A DNA stretch of 64,000 nt from Patiria pectinifera (GCA_029964075.1 CM057149.1:30642197-30706196); one strand, 5' to 3'; shown: positions 32,446 to 43,951, counted from the first letter of the stretch. The notes: generated by a model from the letters alone, not told the origin. Made by a program: numbers and translations.

Positions 32446-33121
32446 TCTGCACAAAACTCGTGGATCGTTAATAGCTAGAACACAAACGTCCACACAACTG
32501 TACCCTGAAATTTGCTGTTTTTGTGTTAATACCGCGCGAGGGAATTTCGGGGTAGAGAACTTTGGTCCTCCAAAATATAGAGCGAGTCTTTCTAGCAACA
32601 GATCACTTTTGAAACCACATACACGTTATAGTTATGAAATATGCTTTATTTTCCGCCCGACATTAATTCAGGTGTTTCTTTTTGTGCGTGATGGGTGCAA
32701 CTGCAGACAAACATAAAAATGAATAATAAGATCTTTTGGATGAGTTGAGCAGCTTCTCTGAGTCGATTCCTTACTAGATAACGCCACGTCGAGATCTTAT
32801 CCTGCTGCATGCTTGAAAGGATTGATTCGCGCGCCAATGACTTATATTATCATCATGCCGACTTCCTATTTATCTGTGTCGAGTTTGAAAGTATTTGAAC
32901 TCAAAACATAGAAATTATGGCAAAAATACTATTTTTACCCAAAATGGGCAAAAAATGAGAAATAAAATGTTGTCATAAGGTTAATGTACAATTTGGGCCA
33001 ATGCGCACAACCAGATGCAGATTCATTTTACTAATCGAATTAGTAAAGTTCACGTTATTGACGACAGAAAGTTAACATGAACCTCAACTTTTAGATCTGA
33101 TGCAGATTTCGACGGGGTCCG
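32446..33121. repeat. Left part of the 5.5-kb duplicated segment, copy 1
   Basis: Repeated almost base for base at 37953-38631. The first 250 bp are also related to 58915-59100 and 63125-63300 (shared aactttggtcctc and ttattttccgcccgacatt), so an old common flank underlies the whole cluster. No gene. Confidence 0.8.
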
Positions 33122-33343
33122 CTCATACGTCTGACGCCTCATAGGTCCAACGCCTCATAAGTCCGACGCCTCATACGCCCGACGCCACATAGCTCCGACG
33201 CCTCATAGCTCCAACGCCTTATAGCTCCGACGCCTCGTACGCTTCGTTTTTCCGACGTCAGACTTATGAGGCGGAAGAAATAAATTGTATGCCTCATAAG
33301 TCCGACGCCTCATCGACATTTCGGACTTATGAGGCGTCGGACG
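33122..33343. repeat. 16-bp minisatellite with inverted units
   Basis: About seven direct units of gctccgacgcctcata and variants are followed by inverted ones (cttatgaggcg, gacttatgaggcgtcgg). The end can fold into a hairpin. The copy at 38632-38843 is almost identical. Confidence 0.85.
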
Positions 33344-33964
33344 TAATATGATACAGCCTCATTTTGACCAATGGCCTGCGGTATGTGTGTGCAGATGCAT
33401 GCTGGTGTGCGATTTGAGCGTTGCGTGTACAGTAGCTACAGAGTTGGGTTCAAACATTTCGTGAAGGGGTGGTTTGGAAGAGAGAAATACATTCCAACCA
33501 ATTTTGTATGGAAATAGAAGTTTATTTTAGATTTAAATCAAATGACAAGGAGACTATGTGTTAGATATATAAAACATATCTTGTTTTCCCCAAAATTTTC
33601 CGCGGTAGCTACAACAGCGCCCTCTATTGCCGCATCTCCTCAAATTTTTGTACCAAGGAGCACCAAGGAATGGGAAATTGTACCAAGGCAAATAATCGAG
33701 GACACCAAGGCAAATTATAGAGGACACCAATGTACATGAGGACACGAAAAAGCAAAAATAGTACCCAACATTGTCTGTACAATCCAAGCTTGAAAAAAAA
33801 AACGGCAAAAAAACACAAAATCAACAACAACTAAAAAAAAAACCGCGTCGCCGCATCAATTCTGGAACTTTGGTCTGACCAGAGACCGAGTATTTTTTTT
33901 TTTTGCCCCAAATTTTCCATTTCACTTGGCTCCGCCTCGTGCAATAGAAAATTCCAGATTTTAC
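33344..33964. other. Gene-free part of the 5.5-kb unit
   Basis: No gene is seen. A small ccaaggcaaat/gaggacaccaa repeat lies at 33650-33740 and A-rich runs at 33795-33845. Confidence 0.45.
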
Positions 33965-34141
33965 CTTGCGATAATATTCCTCCCATTCCACTCTGAGCCT
34001 CTCAATATTTGTATAATACTGATGCACTTCGGCGAAATGCCTTCTAATCACAGACTTAAAAATTAAAATTTGGGCAGATCCAGCCTTGATATCGTTTGTC
34101 AATGGATGACGTTGAACAACGGTGATAACCTCTGTCGTCAT
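33965..34141 (-). other. Candidate 59-codon exon of unknown function
   Basis: Read on the - strand, an ATG at 34141 opens a frame of 59 codons that ends at a possible splice donor (cgcaag followed by gtaaaatc at 33964). The peptide is rich in charged and aromatic residues, including RHFAEVHQYYTN and RVEWEEYYRK, with a protein-like composition unlike the flanking DNA. The duplicate at 39476-39652 is open over the same length. I recognise no family. It could be a lost transposon exon, or chance. Confidence 0.3.
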
Positions 34142-34465
34142 ATTTGATTCTTCTCCGCTGCATGCCGGTGGTGAAACATACGCCGAACGTCAATATTTAC
34201 AAATACAAGAACATGTATCTCAGAAATATTAAACAAAAAGCTATGTACATTGTACATATCTTAAACATTCAACTATAAGGTCAACAGGGCCCTTGGATAC
34301 CGTGGTAGGTGGGACGAGCAAATGTGCGAGATTGGCGGGACTGAACACAAGTCTGACTCTGACACTATTTGATCGAACAGCTCATGGCGGCCTCTTTGCC
34401 GACAGTTACACGATTGTACAGATAAGAACGACAGCATAAATCCTTAGACCGAGGCTTGAAACACA

Positions 34466-35374
34466 TTATGCTGACAGGCGCTGGGCGTACAATTTCTCGT
34501 AGTACGGCATGGAGGCGTCTACCAAAGGGAGGATGTCGGGAGAAACAGATGAGCGATCGGGTAAAGCCCCAGGTTTCAGGAAGCACGTACTATCCAGCGC
34601 GTTCTGGTAGTAACCCCCGAGATGGTTCCCTTGTAATAAAAACCGTGGGATGGTCCAGAGCTCAGTGACTGCATTCCCTGCTTCCCAGTGCAGTATCTTC
34701 TCCTCGAAGGGCAGCCCGATGAGCTTGAAGAGCGAGGACAGGATACCCTTGGGATCTTGGAGAAGTTCATCCGCGTCGATGATGATCGCCTCTTGATCAA
34801 ACTCCATCTTCACGTACTCGAACAACTCGTGCATCTCTCGGAAGCCATAACCTTTCGGGAACAATAGTGTAGGAAAGTCTGTAAGGCTGAAGTTATCTGG
34901 AGACAAGTTTGTTAAACTCTGGTACAGTTTCTTCCAAGATGAAAGGACCTTCAGAGGATGGCGGATGAGGAACAAATGACGGTAACCCTTCGGGAGGAAC
35001 TCCTTATGATCTGTAATGGTGTAGGCCATGTCTTTACAAAAGATGAACTTCTTTCCGACGTAGGCTTTCTCAAGCTGCTCCTTGACCCATTGGTAGTTGC
35101 ATTCAGATGCATCAATCCCAGCCGATATCCCCGCCACGTCAGACATGTCTTTCACCGCAGCACCCATCGCCTCTTCGAGTTCAGCATTTCGATACTTCTC
35201 AAGCTGTCGCACAGGATCAAGAACATACGCATTGATATAGTTTTCGAAGAAAACCTTTGAGTTGTCAACGAAGCTCAGACATTTGGCCAGGACAGTTGAG
35301 ACGGAGCGAGGAACAGTCCATATCATGAGTCGGACCTGCTGCTCAGACGAGGGAGACTTGTCTGGGTTTGCCAT
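34466..35374 (-). CDS. Sulfotransferase-like P-loop protein, gene 1
   Basis: 302 residues, one coding exon. The protein fits the sulfotransferase fold, which moves sulfate from PAPS to an acceptor; the substrate is unknown. The N-terminal IWTVPRSVSTVLAKCLS matches the 5'-phosphosulfate-binding loop. FLIRHPLKVLSSWKKL matches the 3'-phosphate-binding R-x-P-...-S motif. The C-terminal half has FPKGYGFREM, IIIDADELLQDPKGI and IGLPFEEKI. No signal peptide or membrane segment is seen, so it is probably cytosolic. The start is the ATG right after a splice acceptor (ttttcag). The in-frame codons further upstream belong to the intron. The family resembles animal proteins often labelled branched-chain-aminotransferase-like, but it has no aminotransferase features. 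Confidence 0.85.
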   Translation of the reverse strand: MANPDKSPSSEQQVRLMIWTVPRSVSTVLAKCLSFVDNSKVFFENYINAYVLDPVRQLEKYRNAELEEAMGAAVKDMSDVAGISAGIDASECNYQWVKEQLEKAYVGKKFIFCKDMAYTITDHKEFLPKGYRHLFLIRHPLKVLSSWKKLYQSLTNLSPDNFSLTDFPTLLFPKGYGFREMHELFEYVKMEFDQEAIIIDADELLQDPKGILSSLFKLIGLPFEEKILHWEAGNAVTELWTIPRFLLQGNHLGGYYQNALDSTCFLKPGALPDRSSVSPDILPLVDASMPYYEKLYAQRLSA

Positions 35375-36188
35375 CTGAAAACACACAAACAAGTTTTTGC
35401 CAGTGCAGTGTTTAAAAGGGGCTTAGTTTCAAGACTGTTCGAACAGGTGGCGTACTGGATTTTTATAAAGGAGCAGCTCAAACTTGAACCTATTTTCAGA
35501 GTGAGAGTAATTCTCATTTGAAAAAAAAAATTGTTATTATGTAGTTTTATAAACTTTGGAAAAATCGTCCGAAGAGGCATTGGAGATATAGCATGAACAA
35601 TTTCGGGTACGAACGAAACGATACAGCGAAACAATACGATTTTATTTACCTTTTTTTTTAAGATTAAAAACAAATATTCTGTTTTATACATTTTTATTAA
35701 TTATATCTAGCAGATAATTTTGGTTGCCGGTTCTATCCAATACCCCTGAACAACCTTCACGACAAAGTGAGCATAAGATACGTTTGACGCAATAGTCGAG
35801 TTCGGGCGGTCTGTTCTTGACTCGGGTATACTGTTCGTGCAAAACCCTGACGGATAGGTGGTGTGTGATCCTGTTCCGAGTGCAGTGTTCGTGGGTCGTG
35901 TTCCCACCAATCAAGTGCATATACCGTGTCAAGGCCGCCCGAACTCGGCCAATGCTAGTGTACTTTAAACAAGCACTAGACTAATTATGTCTAGATCTAT
36001 GCCTGTTTAAGAACAGAACAGGTATGGCTTTTCCGTATTATGATTGTTTTCCATGATTTTATGATTTGTGCTGATGTGCACTATGAACAAGAACAACGAT
36101 GATAGAAAATGAAGAAACCAACTGAAGAGGAGTTTGTTACTTTTGAGGCAGATAGTTAGTACCGAAGTGGAAGTAAACATGCTCCTAC
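35375..36188 (-). other. Intron 1 of sulfotransferase-like gene 1
   Basis: 814 bp bounded by gtaggagc at the 5' end (36188) and ttttcag at the 3' end. It contains short open frames in overlapping phases around 35700-35930, which are also present in gene 2. They look non-coding. Confidence 0.65.
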
Positions 36189-36262
36189 CTTGATCTCCGA
36201 GCCGTTGAATAAGCAAGCTGTCTTGGGAATAGACCCGATCAAGTTGAAGCAAGAATAGAAAA
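36189..36262 (-). other. Non-coding exon 1 (5' UTR) of gene 1
   Basis: Ends with gagatcaag before the donor gtagga. An ATG inside (36252) opens a frame that is not in phase with the main protein after splicing and soon stops, so it would be a short upstream ORF. The 5' limit is estimated from the TATA box. The equivalent exon is conserved at 41696, 44326, 56646 and 60893. Confidence 0.6.
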
Positions 36263-36285
36263 TGAATACCACACTGTCATGTGAA

Positions 36286-36294
36286 CTTATATAT
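36286..36294 (-). promoter_or_regulatory. TATA box of sulfotransferase-like gene 1
   Basis: atatataag on the - strand, about 25-30 bp before the inferred transcription start. Identical at gene 2. Confidence 0.6.
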
Positions 36295-37526
36295 TGTCGT
36301 TACTGATAGCTGTTTGGACTCTGGCATTTCGCTCAAGAGCAAAAACAACACGAAGCTACAGAACACAAGATGTCAAAACAGATAACCCCGAGACCTTTTC
36401 CCACTAATTTGACCGTCAACCACCTACCACCAAACACTACCCATCATTTACAAATGTCATCGTTTAGACAACCTATAATTATGAACTTAAACGAATCAAA
36501 GCTCAGAACGTGACCAAATATTTAATCACGGGTGGTACGATGACAAAGTTCAAACTATTGACCTCAATAAAGGAGAAAAAACTGCTTCACCATCATCAGT
36601 GACTGTTGCAAAATTCAATGTTTCGATTTGGAATAATAGGCCCTGTACCATGTCGAGCCGTGTCTTTACAATTGACGAACGTGTCCTAAATGACATTTGC
36701 GGATAAAAAGCTCATACAAAAATTGTGTGATTATCAATACTTTTGAATTGATTCAACACACCTGCTCGACTCCTAAAGTGGAGGTGTATAATTTTCTGAC
36801 ATCTTTGGCACTGTAGCGGAGTCCCCTAACGTGGCGCACTTCGACATTTCACTCGACTTTCCCCATGTCAAAACCTCTTTGTTGGAAAATTCATTCAATT
36901 AAATATTGGTACTATTACCTCAATAATGCTTGCTGTTGAACCTTTGTGAACAATTTCAGTGTCATGAAATTTAGTCTTCAGTGTCATGACATTTAGTCTG
37001 AAATGAAAAAAACGATGGCATCCAGAAATTAGGCACCAATTCGACCGAGTTTTCCCAAACGTGGCGCACCCACTTGAACAAATCCCGGAAATTCCAACGT
37101 TAACATTTTCGAATTGCGTTAAAGTTGATAATTCAGGTAAATCGTTATAATCTCCACTCGCGTACCCAACTACAAGTTTGTTAGAAAATTAGTTTCTTAT
37201 TTTTGGGCGCATTTAAAAGGGGTTCATTGTACACATCAAAATAACATTGGAAAATCACGGTCCAAAATAGACTTTCTTTGGAACTTTAAAGCAGGTACGT
37301 TAACTCATATTCATGAACGGGAATGTTTAGACTGATACTAAAATGCGCGGAGCAATCGCCTCAAATAATTATTAGTCGAGAATAATATGAAATAATGGGA
37401 CCCAACCTAGATGTTTCTTTTGCACGGGTCGCGTTCTACGGAAGTCCTGACCCTAGGTCACTGACCAGATACAACATTCATCCAATTAGAGTCCAAATAA
37501 ATTCGAGGTCACACATCGGAAAGGTG
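36295..37526. other. Upstream and intergenic region, duplicated at 41802-43042
   Basis: The two copies are clearly alignable but carry more small differences than the rest of the 5.5-kb unit. No gene is seen. Confidence 0.5.
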
Positions 37527-37952
37527 CTATGCTGACAGGCGCTGGGCGTGCATTGTCTCGTAGTACGGCATGGAGGCGTCTACCAAAGGGAGGATGTCGG
37601 GAGAAACAGATGAGCGATCGGGTAAAGCCCCAGGTTTCAGGAAGCACGTACTATCCAGCGCATTCTGGTAGTAACCCCGGAGATGGTTCCCTTGTAATAA
37701 CAGCCGTGGGATGGTCCAGAGCTCAGTGACCGAACTCCCTGCTTCCCAATTTAGTATCTTCTCCTCGAAGGGCAGCCCGATGAGATCGAAGAGTGCTGAC
37801 AGGATACCCTTGGGATCTTGGAGAAGTTCATCCGCGTCGATGATGATCGCCTCTTGATCAAGCTCCTTCGTCACGTACTCCAATAACTCGAGCATCTCTC
37901 GGAAGCCATAACCTTTGGGGAAAAGGCTTATTGGAAAGTCTGTAAGGCTGAA
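37527..37952 (-). pseudogene. Chimeric 3' half of a sulfotransferase-like gene
   Basis: Encodes the last 140 or so residues of the family, from LTDFP to the C-terminal AQRLSA, with an intact frame. It has no N-terminal half and no 5'-phosphosulfate loop. Its 3' part matches gene 3 (43043) and its upstream part matches the relic at 32192, with the switch between 37828 and 37852. The sequence upstream of 37952 is the non-coding flank of the relic, although the frame stays open by chance for about 50 more codons. It is a by-product of unequal crossing-over and is unlikely to be active. Confidence 0.88.
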
Positions 37953-39475
37953 CACAAATCGTGGATCGTTAATAACTAGAACACAAACGTCCACACAACT
38001 GTACCCTGAAATTTGCTGTTTTTGTGTTAATACCGCGCGAGGGAATTTCGGGGTAGCAGACTTTGGTCCTCCAAAATATAGAGCGAGTCTTTCTAGCAAC
38101 AGATCACTTTTGAAACCACATACACGTTATAGTTATGAAATATGCTTTATTTTCCGCCCGACATTAATTCAGGTGTTTCTTTTTGTGCGTGATGGGTGCA
38201 ACTGCAGACAAACATAAAAATGAATAATAAGATCTTTTGGATGAGTTGAGCAGCTTCTCTGAGTCGATTCCTTACTAGAGAACGCCACGTCGAGATCTTA
38301 TCCTGCTGCATGCTTGAAAGGATTGATTCGCGCGCCAATGACTTATATTATCATCATGCCGACTTCCTATTTATCTGTGTCGAGTTTGAAAGTATTTGAA
38401 CTCAAAACATAGAAATTATGGCAAAAATACTATTTTTACCCAAAATGGGCAAAAAATGAGAAATAAAATGTTGTCATAAGGTTAATGTACAATTTGGGCC
38501 AATGCGCACAACCAGATGCAGATTCATTTTACTAATCGAATTAGTAAAGTTCACGTTATTGACGACAGAAAGTTAACATGAACCTCAACTTTTAGATCTG
38601 ATGCAGATTTCGACGGGGTCCGCTCATACGTCTGACGCCTCATAGGTCCAACGCCTCATAAGTCCGACGCCTCATACGCCCGACGCCACATAGCTCCGAC
38701 GCCTCATAGCTCCAACGCCTTATAGCTCCGACGCCTCGTACGCTTCGTTTTTCCGACGTCAGACTTATGAGGCGGAAGAAATAAATTGTATGCCTCATAA
38801 GTCCGACGCCTCATCGACATTTCGGACTTATGAGGCGTCGGACGTAATATGATACAGCCTCATTTTGACCAATGGCCTGCGGTATGTGTGTGCAGATGCA
38901 TGCTGGTGTGCGATTTGAGCGTTGCGTGTATACAGTAGCTACAGAGTTGGGTTCAAACATTTCGTGAAGGGGTGGTTTGGAAGAGAGAAATACATTCCAA
39001 CCAATTTTGTATGGAAATAGAAGTTTATTTTAGATTTAAATCAAATGACAAGGAGACTATGTGTTAGATATATAAAACATATCTTGTTTTCCCCAAAATT
39101 TTCCGCGGTAGCTACAACAGCGCCCTCTATTGCCGCATCTCCTCAAATTTTTGTACCAAGGAGCACCAAGGAATGGGAAATTGTACCAAGGCAAATAATC
39201 GAGGACACCAAGGCAAATTATAGAGGACACCAATGTACATGAGGACACGAAAAAGCAAAAATAGTACCCAACATTGTCTGTACAATCCAAGCTTGAAAAA
39301 AAAACCGGCAAAAAAACACAAAATCAACAACAACTAAAAAAAAACCGCGTCGCCGCATCAATTCTGGAACTTTGGTCTGACCAGAGACCGAGTATTTTTT
39401 TTTGTTTTGCCCCAAATCTGGACTTTTCCATTTCACTTGGCTCCGCCTCGTGCAATAGAAAATTCCAGATTTTAC
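37953..39475. repeat. Left part of the 5.5-kb duplicated segment, copy 2
   Basis: Nearly identical to 32446-33964. It includes the minisatellite at 38632-38843. The main differences are poly-A lengths and a few small insertions (for example near 38929 and 39416). Confidence 0.85.
38632..38843. repeat. 16-bp minisatellite with inverted units, second copy
   Basis: Same order of direct and inverted units as at 33122-33343. Confidence 0.85.
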
Positions 39476-39652
39476 CTTGCGATAATATTCCTCCCATTCC
39501 ACTCTGAGCCTCTCAATATTTGTATAATACTGATGCACTTCGGCGAAATGCCTTCTAATCACAGACTTAAAAATTAAAATTTGGGCAGATCCAGCCTTGA
39601 TATCGTTTGTCAATGGATGACGTTGAACAACGGTGATAACCTCTGTCGTCAT
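39476..39652 (-). other. Candidate 59-codon exon, second copy
   Basis: Duplicate of 33965-34141 with the same open frame and the same possible donor site. Confidence 0.3.
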
Positions 39653-39976
39653 ATTTGATTCTTCTCCGCTGCATGCCGGTGGTGAAACATACGCCGAACG
39701 TCAATATTTACAAATACAAGAACATGTATCTCAGAAATATTAAACAAAAAGCTATGTACATTGTACATATCTTAAACATTCAACTATAAGGTCAACAGGG
39801 CCCTCGGATACCGTGGTAGGTGGGACGAGCAAATGTGCGAGATTGGCGGGACTGAACACAAGTCTGACTCTGACACTATTTGATCGAACAGCTCATGGCG
39901 GCCTCTTTGCCGACAGTTACACGATTGTACAGATAAGAACGACAGCATAAATCCTTAGACCGAGGCTTGAAACACA

Positions 39977-40885
39977 TTATGCTGACAGGCGCTGGGCGTA
40001 CAATTTCTCGTAGTACGGCATGGAGGCGTCTACCAAAGGGAGGATGTCGGGAGAAACAGATGAGCGATCGGGTAAAGCCCCAGGTTTCAGGAAGCACGTA
40101 CTATCCAGCGCGTTCTGGTAGTAACCCCCGAGATGGTTCCCTTGTAATAAAAACCGTGGGATGGTCCAGAGCTCAGTGACTGCATTCCCTGCTTCCCAGT
40201 GCAGTATCTTCTCCTCGAAGGGTAGCCCGATGAGCTTGAAGAGCGAGGACAGGATACCCTTGGGATCTTGGAGAAGTTCATCCGCGTCGATGATGATCGC
40301 CTCTTGATCAAACTCCATCTTCACGTAATCGAACAACTCGTGCATCTCTCGGAAGCCATAACCTTTCGGGAACAATAGTGTAGGAAAGTCTGTAAGGCTG
40401 AAGTTATCTGGAGACAAGTTTGTTAAACTCTGGTACAGTTTCTTCCAAGATGAAAGGACCTTCAGAGGATGGCGGATGAGGAACAAATGACGGTAACCCT
40501 TCGGGAGGAACTCCTTATGATCTGTAATGGTGTAGGCCATGTCTTTACAAAAGATGAACTTCTTTCCGACGTAGGCTTTCTCAAGCTGCTCCTTGACCCA
40601 TTGGTAGTTGCATTCAGATGCATCAATCCCAGCCGATATCCCCGCCACGTCAGACATGTCTTTCACCGCAGCACCCATCGCCTCTTCGAGTTCAGCATTT
40701 CGATACTTCTCAAGCTGTCGCACAGGATCAAGAACATACGCATTGATATAGTTTTCGAAGAAAACCTTTGAGTTGTCAACGAAGCTCAGACATTTGGCCA
40801 GGACAGTTGAGACGGAGCGAGGAACAGTCCATATCATGAGTCGGACCTGCTGCTCAGACGAGGGAGACTTGTCTGGGTTTGCCAT
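39977..40885 (-). CDS. Sulfotransferase-like P-loop protein, gene 2
   Basis: 302 residues, almost identical to gene 1. The only change I see is D for E in the segment ELFDYVKMEF. The phosphate-binding motifs, the splice acceptor before ATG and the 5' flank are all retained. It arose with the 5.5-kb duplication and is expected to have the same activity and expression as gene 1. Confidence 0.85.
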   Translation of the reverse strand: MANPDKSPSSEQQVRLMIWTVPRSVSTVLAKCLSFVDNSKVFFENYINAYVLDPVRQLEKYRNAELEEAMGAAVKDMSDVAGISAGIDASECNYQWVKEQLEKAYVGKKFIFCKDMAYTITDHKEFLPKGYRHLFLIRHPLKVLSSWKKLYQSLTNLSPDNFSLTDFPTLLFPKGYGFREMHELFDYVKMEFDQEAIIIDADELLQDPKGILSSLFKLIGLPFEEKILHWEAGNAVTELWTIPRFLLQGNHLGGYYQNALDSTCFLKPGALPDRSSVSPDILPLVDASMPYYEKLYAQRLSA

Positions 40886-41695
40886 CTGAAAACACACAAA
40901 CAAGTTTTTGCCAGTGCAGTGTTTAAAATGGGCTGAGTTTCAAGACTGTTCGAACAGGTGGCGTACTGGATCTTTATAAAGGAGCAGCTCAAACTTGAAC
41001 CTATTTTCAGAGTGAGAGGAATTCTCATTTGAAAAAAAAATCGTTATTATGTAGTTTTATAAACTTTGGAAAAATCGTCCGAAGAGGCATTGGAGATATA
41101 GCATGAACAATTTCGGGTACGAACGAAACGATACAGCGAAACAATAAGATTGTATTTACCTTTTTTTAGATTAATGACAAATATTCTGTTTTGTACATTT
41201 TTATTAATTATATCTAGCAGATAATTTTGGTTGCCGGTTCTATCCAATACCCCTGAACAACCTTCACGACAAAGTGAGCATAAGATACGTTTGACGCAAT
41301 GGTCGAGTTCGGGCGGTCTGTTCTTGACTCGGGTATACTGTTCGTGCAAAACCCTGACGGATAGGTGGTGTGTGATCCTGTTCCGAGTGCAGTGTTCGTG
41401 GGTCGTGTTCCCACCAATCAAGTGCATATACCGTGTCAAGGCCGCCCGAACTCGGCCAATGCTAGTGTACTTTAAACAAGCACTAGACTAATTATGTCTA
41501 GATCTATGCCTGTTTAAGAACAGAACAGGTATGGCTTTTCCGTATTATGATTGTTTTCCATGATTTTATGATTTGTGCTGATGTGCACTATGAACAAGAA
41601 CAACGATGATAGAAAATGAAGAAACCAACTGAAGAGGAGTTTGTTACTTTTGAGGCAGATAGTTAGTACCGAAGTGGAAGTAAACATGCTCCTAC
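40886..41695 (-). other. Intron 1 of gene 2
   Basis: Same structure as the intron of gene 1, bounded by gtaggagc and ttttcag, with a few small length changes in A- and T-rich runs. Confidence 0.65.
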
Positions 41696-41769
41696 CTTGA
41701 TCTCCGAGCCGTTGAATAAGCAAGCTGTCTTGGGAATAGACCCGATCAAGTTGAAGCAAGAATAGAAAA
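41696..41769 (-). other. Non-coding exon 1 of gene 2
   Basis: Identical in arrangement to exon 1 of gene 1. The 5' end is inferred. Confidence 0.6.
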
Positions 41770-41792
41770 TGAATACCACACTGTCATGTGAA

Positions 41793-41801
41793 CTTATATA
41801 T
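41793..41801 (-). promoter_or_regulatory. TATA box of gene 2
   Basis: atatataag on the - strand, as for gene 1. Confidence 0.6.
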
Positions 41802-43042
41802 TGTCGTTACTGATAGCTGTTTGGACTCTGGCATTTCGCTCAAGAGCAAAAACAACACGAAGCTACAGAACACAAGATGTCAAAACAGATAACCCCGAGA
41901 CCTTTTCCCACTAATTTGACGGTCAGCCACCTACAACCAAACACTATATACCCATCATTCACAAATGTCATCGTTTAGACAACCTATAATTGTACTGAAA
42001 CGAATCAAAGCTCAGAACGTGACCAAATATTTAATCACGGGTGGTACGATGACAAAGTTCAAACTATTGACCTCAATAAAGAAGAAAAAACTGCTTCACC
42101 ATCATCAGTGACTGTTGCAAAATTCAATGTTTCGCTTTGGAACAACAGGCCCTGTACCATGTCGAGCTGTGTCTTTACAATTGACGAACGTGTCCTAAAT
42201 GACATTTGCGGATAGAAAGCTCATACAAAAATTGTGTGATTATCAAAACTTTTGAATTGTTTCAACACACCTGCTCGACTCCTAAAGTGGAGTTGTATAA
42301 TTTTCTGACATCTTTCGCACTGTAGTGGAGTCCCCTATTAAAAACGTGGCGCACTTTGACGTTTCCCTCGACTTTCCCCATGCCAAAACCTCTTTGTTGG
42401 AAAATTCATTCAATTAAATATTGGTACTATTACCTTAATAATGCTTGCTGTTGAATCTTTGTGAACAATTTCAGTGTCATGAAATTTAGTCTTCAGTGTC
42501 ATGACATTTAGTCTGGAATTAAAAAACGATGGCATCCGGAAATTAGGCACAAATTCGACCGAGTTTTCCCAAACGTGGCGCACCCACTTGAACAAATCCC
42601 TGAAAATTCAACGTAAACATTTACGAATTGCGTTAAAGTTGATAAATTCAGGTAAATCGTTATTATCTCTACTCGCGTACCCAACTACAAGTTTGTTCGA
42701 AAATTAGTTTCTTATTTTTGGGCGCATTTAAAAGGGGTTCATTGTACACATCAAAATAAAATTGGAAAATCACGGTCCAAAATAGACTTTCTCTGGAACT
42801 TTGTAGCAAGTACGTAAACTCAATATTTATGAACGGGAATGTTTAGATTGATACTAAAATGCACGGAGCAATCGCCTCATATAATTATTAGTCGAGAATA
42901 ATATAAAAGAATGGGACCCAACCTAATTTTTTCTTTTGCACGGGTCGCGTTCTACGGAAGTCCTGACCCTAGGTCACTGACCAGATACAACATTCATCCA
43001 ATTAGAGTCCAAATAAATTCGAGGTCACACATCGGAAAGGTG

Positions 43043-43951
43043 CTATGCTGACAGGCGCTGGGCGTGCATTGTCTCGTAGTACGGCATGGAGGCGTCTACC
43101 AAAGGGAGGATGTCGGGAGAAACAGATGAGCGATCGGGTAAAGCCCCAGGTTTCAGGAAGCACGTACTATCCAGCGCATTCTGGTAGTAACCCCCGAGAT
43201 GGTTCCCTTGTAATAACAGCCGGGGGATGGTCCAGAGCTCTGTGACGGCATTCCCTGCTTCCCAATTTAGTATCTTCTCCTCGAAGGGCAGCCCGATGAG
43301 ATCGAAGAGTGCTGACAGGATACCCTTGGGATCTTGGAGAAGTTCATCCGCGTCGATGATGATCGCCTGTTGACCAAACTGCTTTTTCACGTACTCGAAC
43401 AACTCATGCATCTCTCGGAAGCCATAACCTTTCGGGAAAATTCTTGCAGGAAAGTCTGTAAGGCTGAATTCATCTGGAGACATCTTTGCCACCCCCTGGA
43501 ACAGCTTCTTCCAAGACGAGAAGACCTTGAGAGGATGACGGATGAGGAACAAATGACGGTAACCCTTCGGGAGGAACTCCATCTGGTCTGTCACAGTGAA
43601 GGCCATGTCTTTACCGAAGATGAACTTCTTTCCGACGTGGGCTTTCTCAAGTTGCTCCTTGACCCACTGGGCATTGCATTGAGATGCATCAAACCCAGCT
43701 GATAACCCTGCAACCTCAGAAATCTCTTTCGTCACAGCAACCATCGCCTCTTCGAGTTCAGCATTTTGGTACTTTTCAAGCTGTCGCATGGGGTCAAGAA
43801 CATAGGCAGTGACATAGTTTTCGAAGAAGACCTTTGAGTTGTCAACGAAGCTCAGACATTTGGCCAGGACAGTTGAGATGGAACGAGGAACAGTCCATAT
43901 CATGAGTCGGACCTGCTGTTCAGACGAGGGAGACTTGTCAGGGTTTGCCAT
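43043..43951 (-). CDS. Sulfotransferase-like P-loop protein, gene 3
   Basis: 302 residues, with all motifs of the family: VPRSISTVLAK, IRHPLKVFSSWKKL and DADELLQDPKG. It is clearly diverged from genes 1 and 2, mainly in residues 60-110 (AVTKEISEVAGLSAGFDASQ) and in the segment after the 3'-phosphate motif (LFQGVAKMSPDEF). These regions are near the acceptor pocket in known sulfotransferases, which suggests a different substrate, as inference. The start ATG follows a splice acceptor (gttttcag). Confidence 0.85.
   Translation of the reverse strand: MANPDKSPSSEQQVRLMIWTVPRSISTVLAKCLSFVDNSKVFFENYVTAYVLDPMRQLEKYQNAELEEAMVAVTKEISEVAGLSAGFDASQCNAQWVKEQLEKAHVGKKFIFGKDMAFTVTDQMEFLPKGYRHLFLIRHPLKVFSSWKKLFQGVAKMSPDEFSLTDFPARIFPKGYGFREMHELFEYVKKQFGQQAIIIDADELLQDPKGILSALFDLIGLPFEEKILNWEAGNAVTELWTIPRLLLQGNHLGGYYQNALDSTCFLKPGALPDRSSVSPDILPLVDASMPYYETMHAQRLSA

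Noticed and set aside
32251..32598. 115-codon frame over the sulfotransferase relic
   Set aside because: Its N-terminal part is non-coding flank and its C-terminal end is a frameshift product.
35684..35932. 82-codon frame within the intron of gene 1
   Set aside because: Two overlapping frames are open here, the two copies differ in extent, and no domain is recognised.
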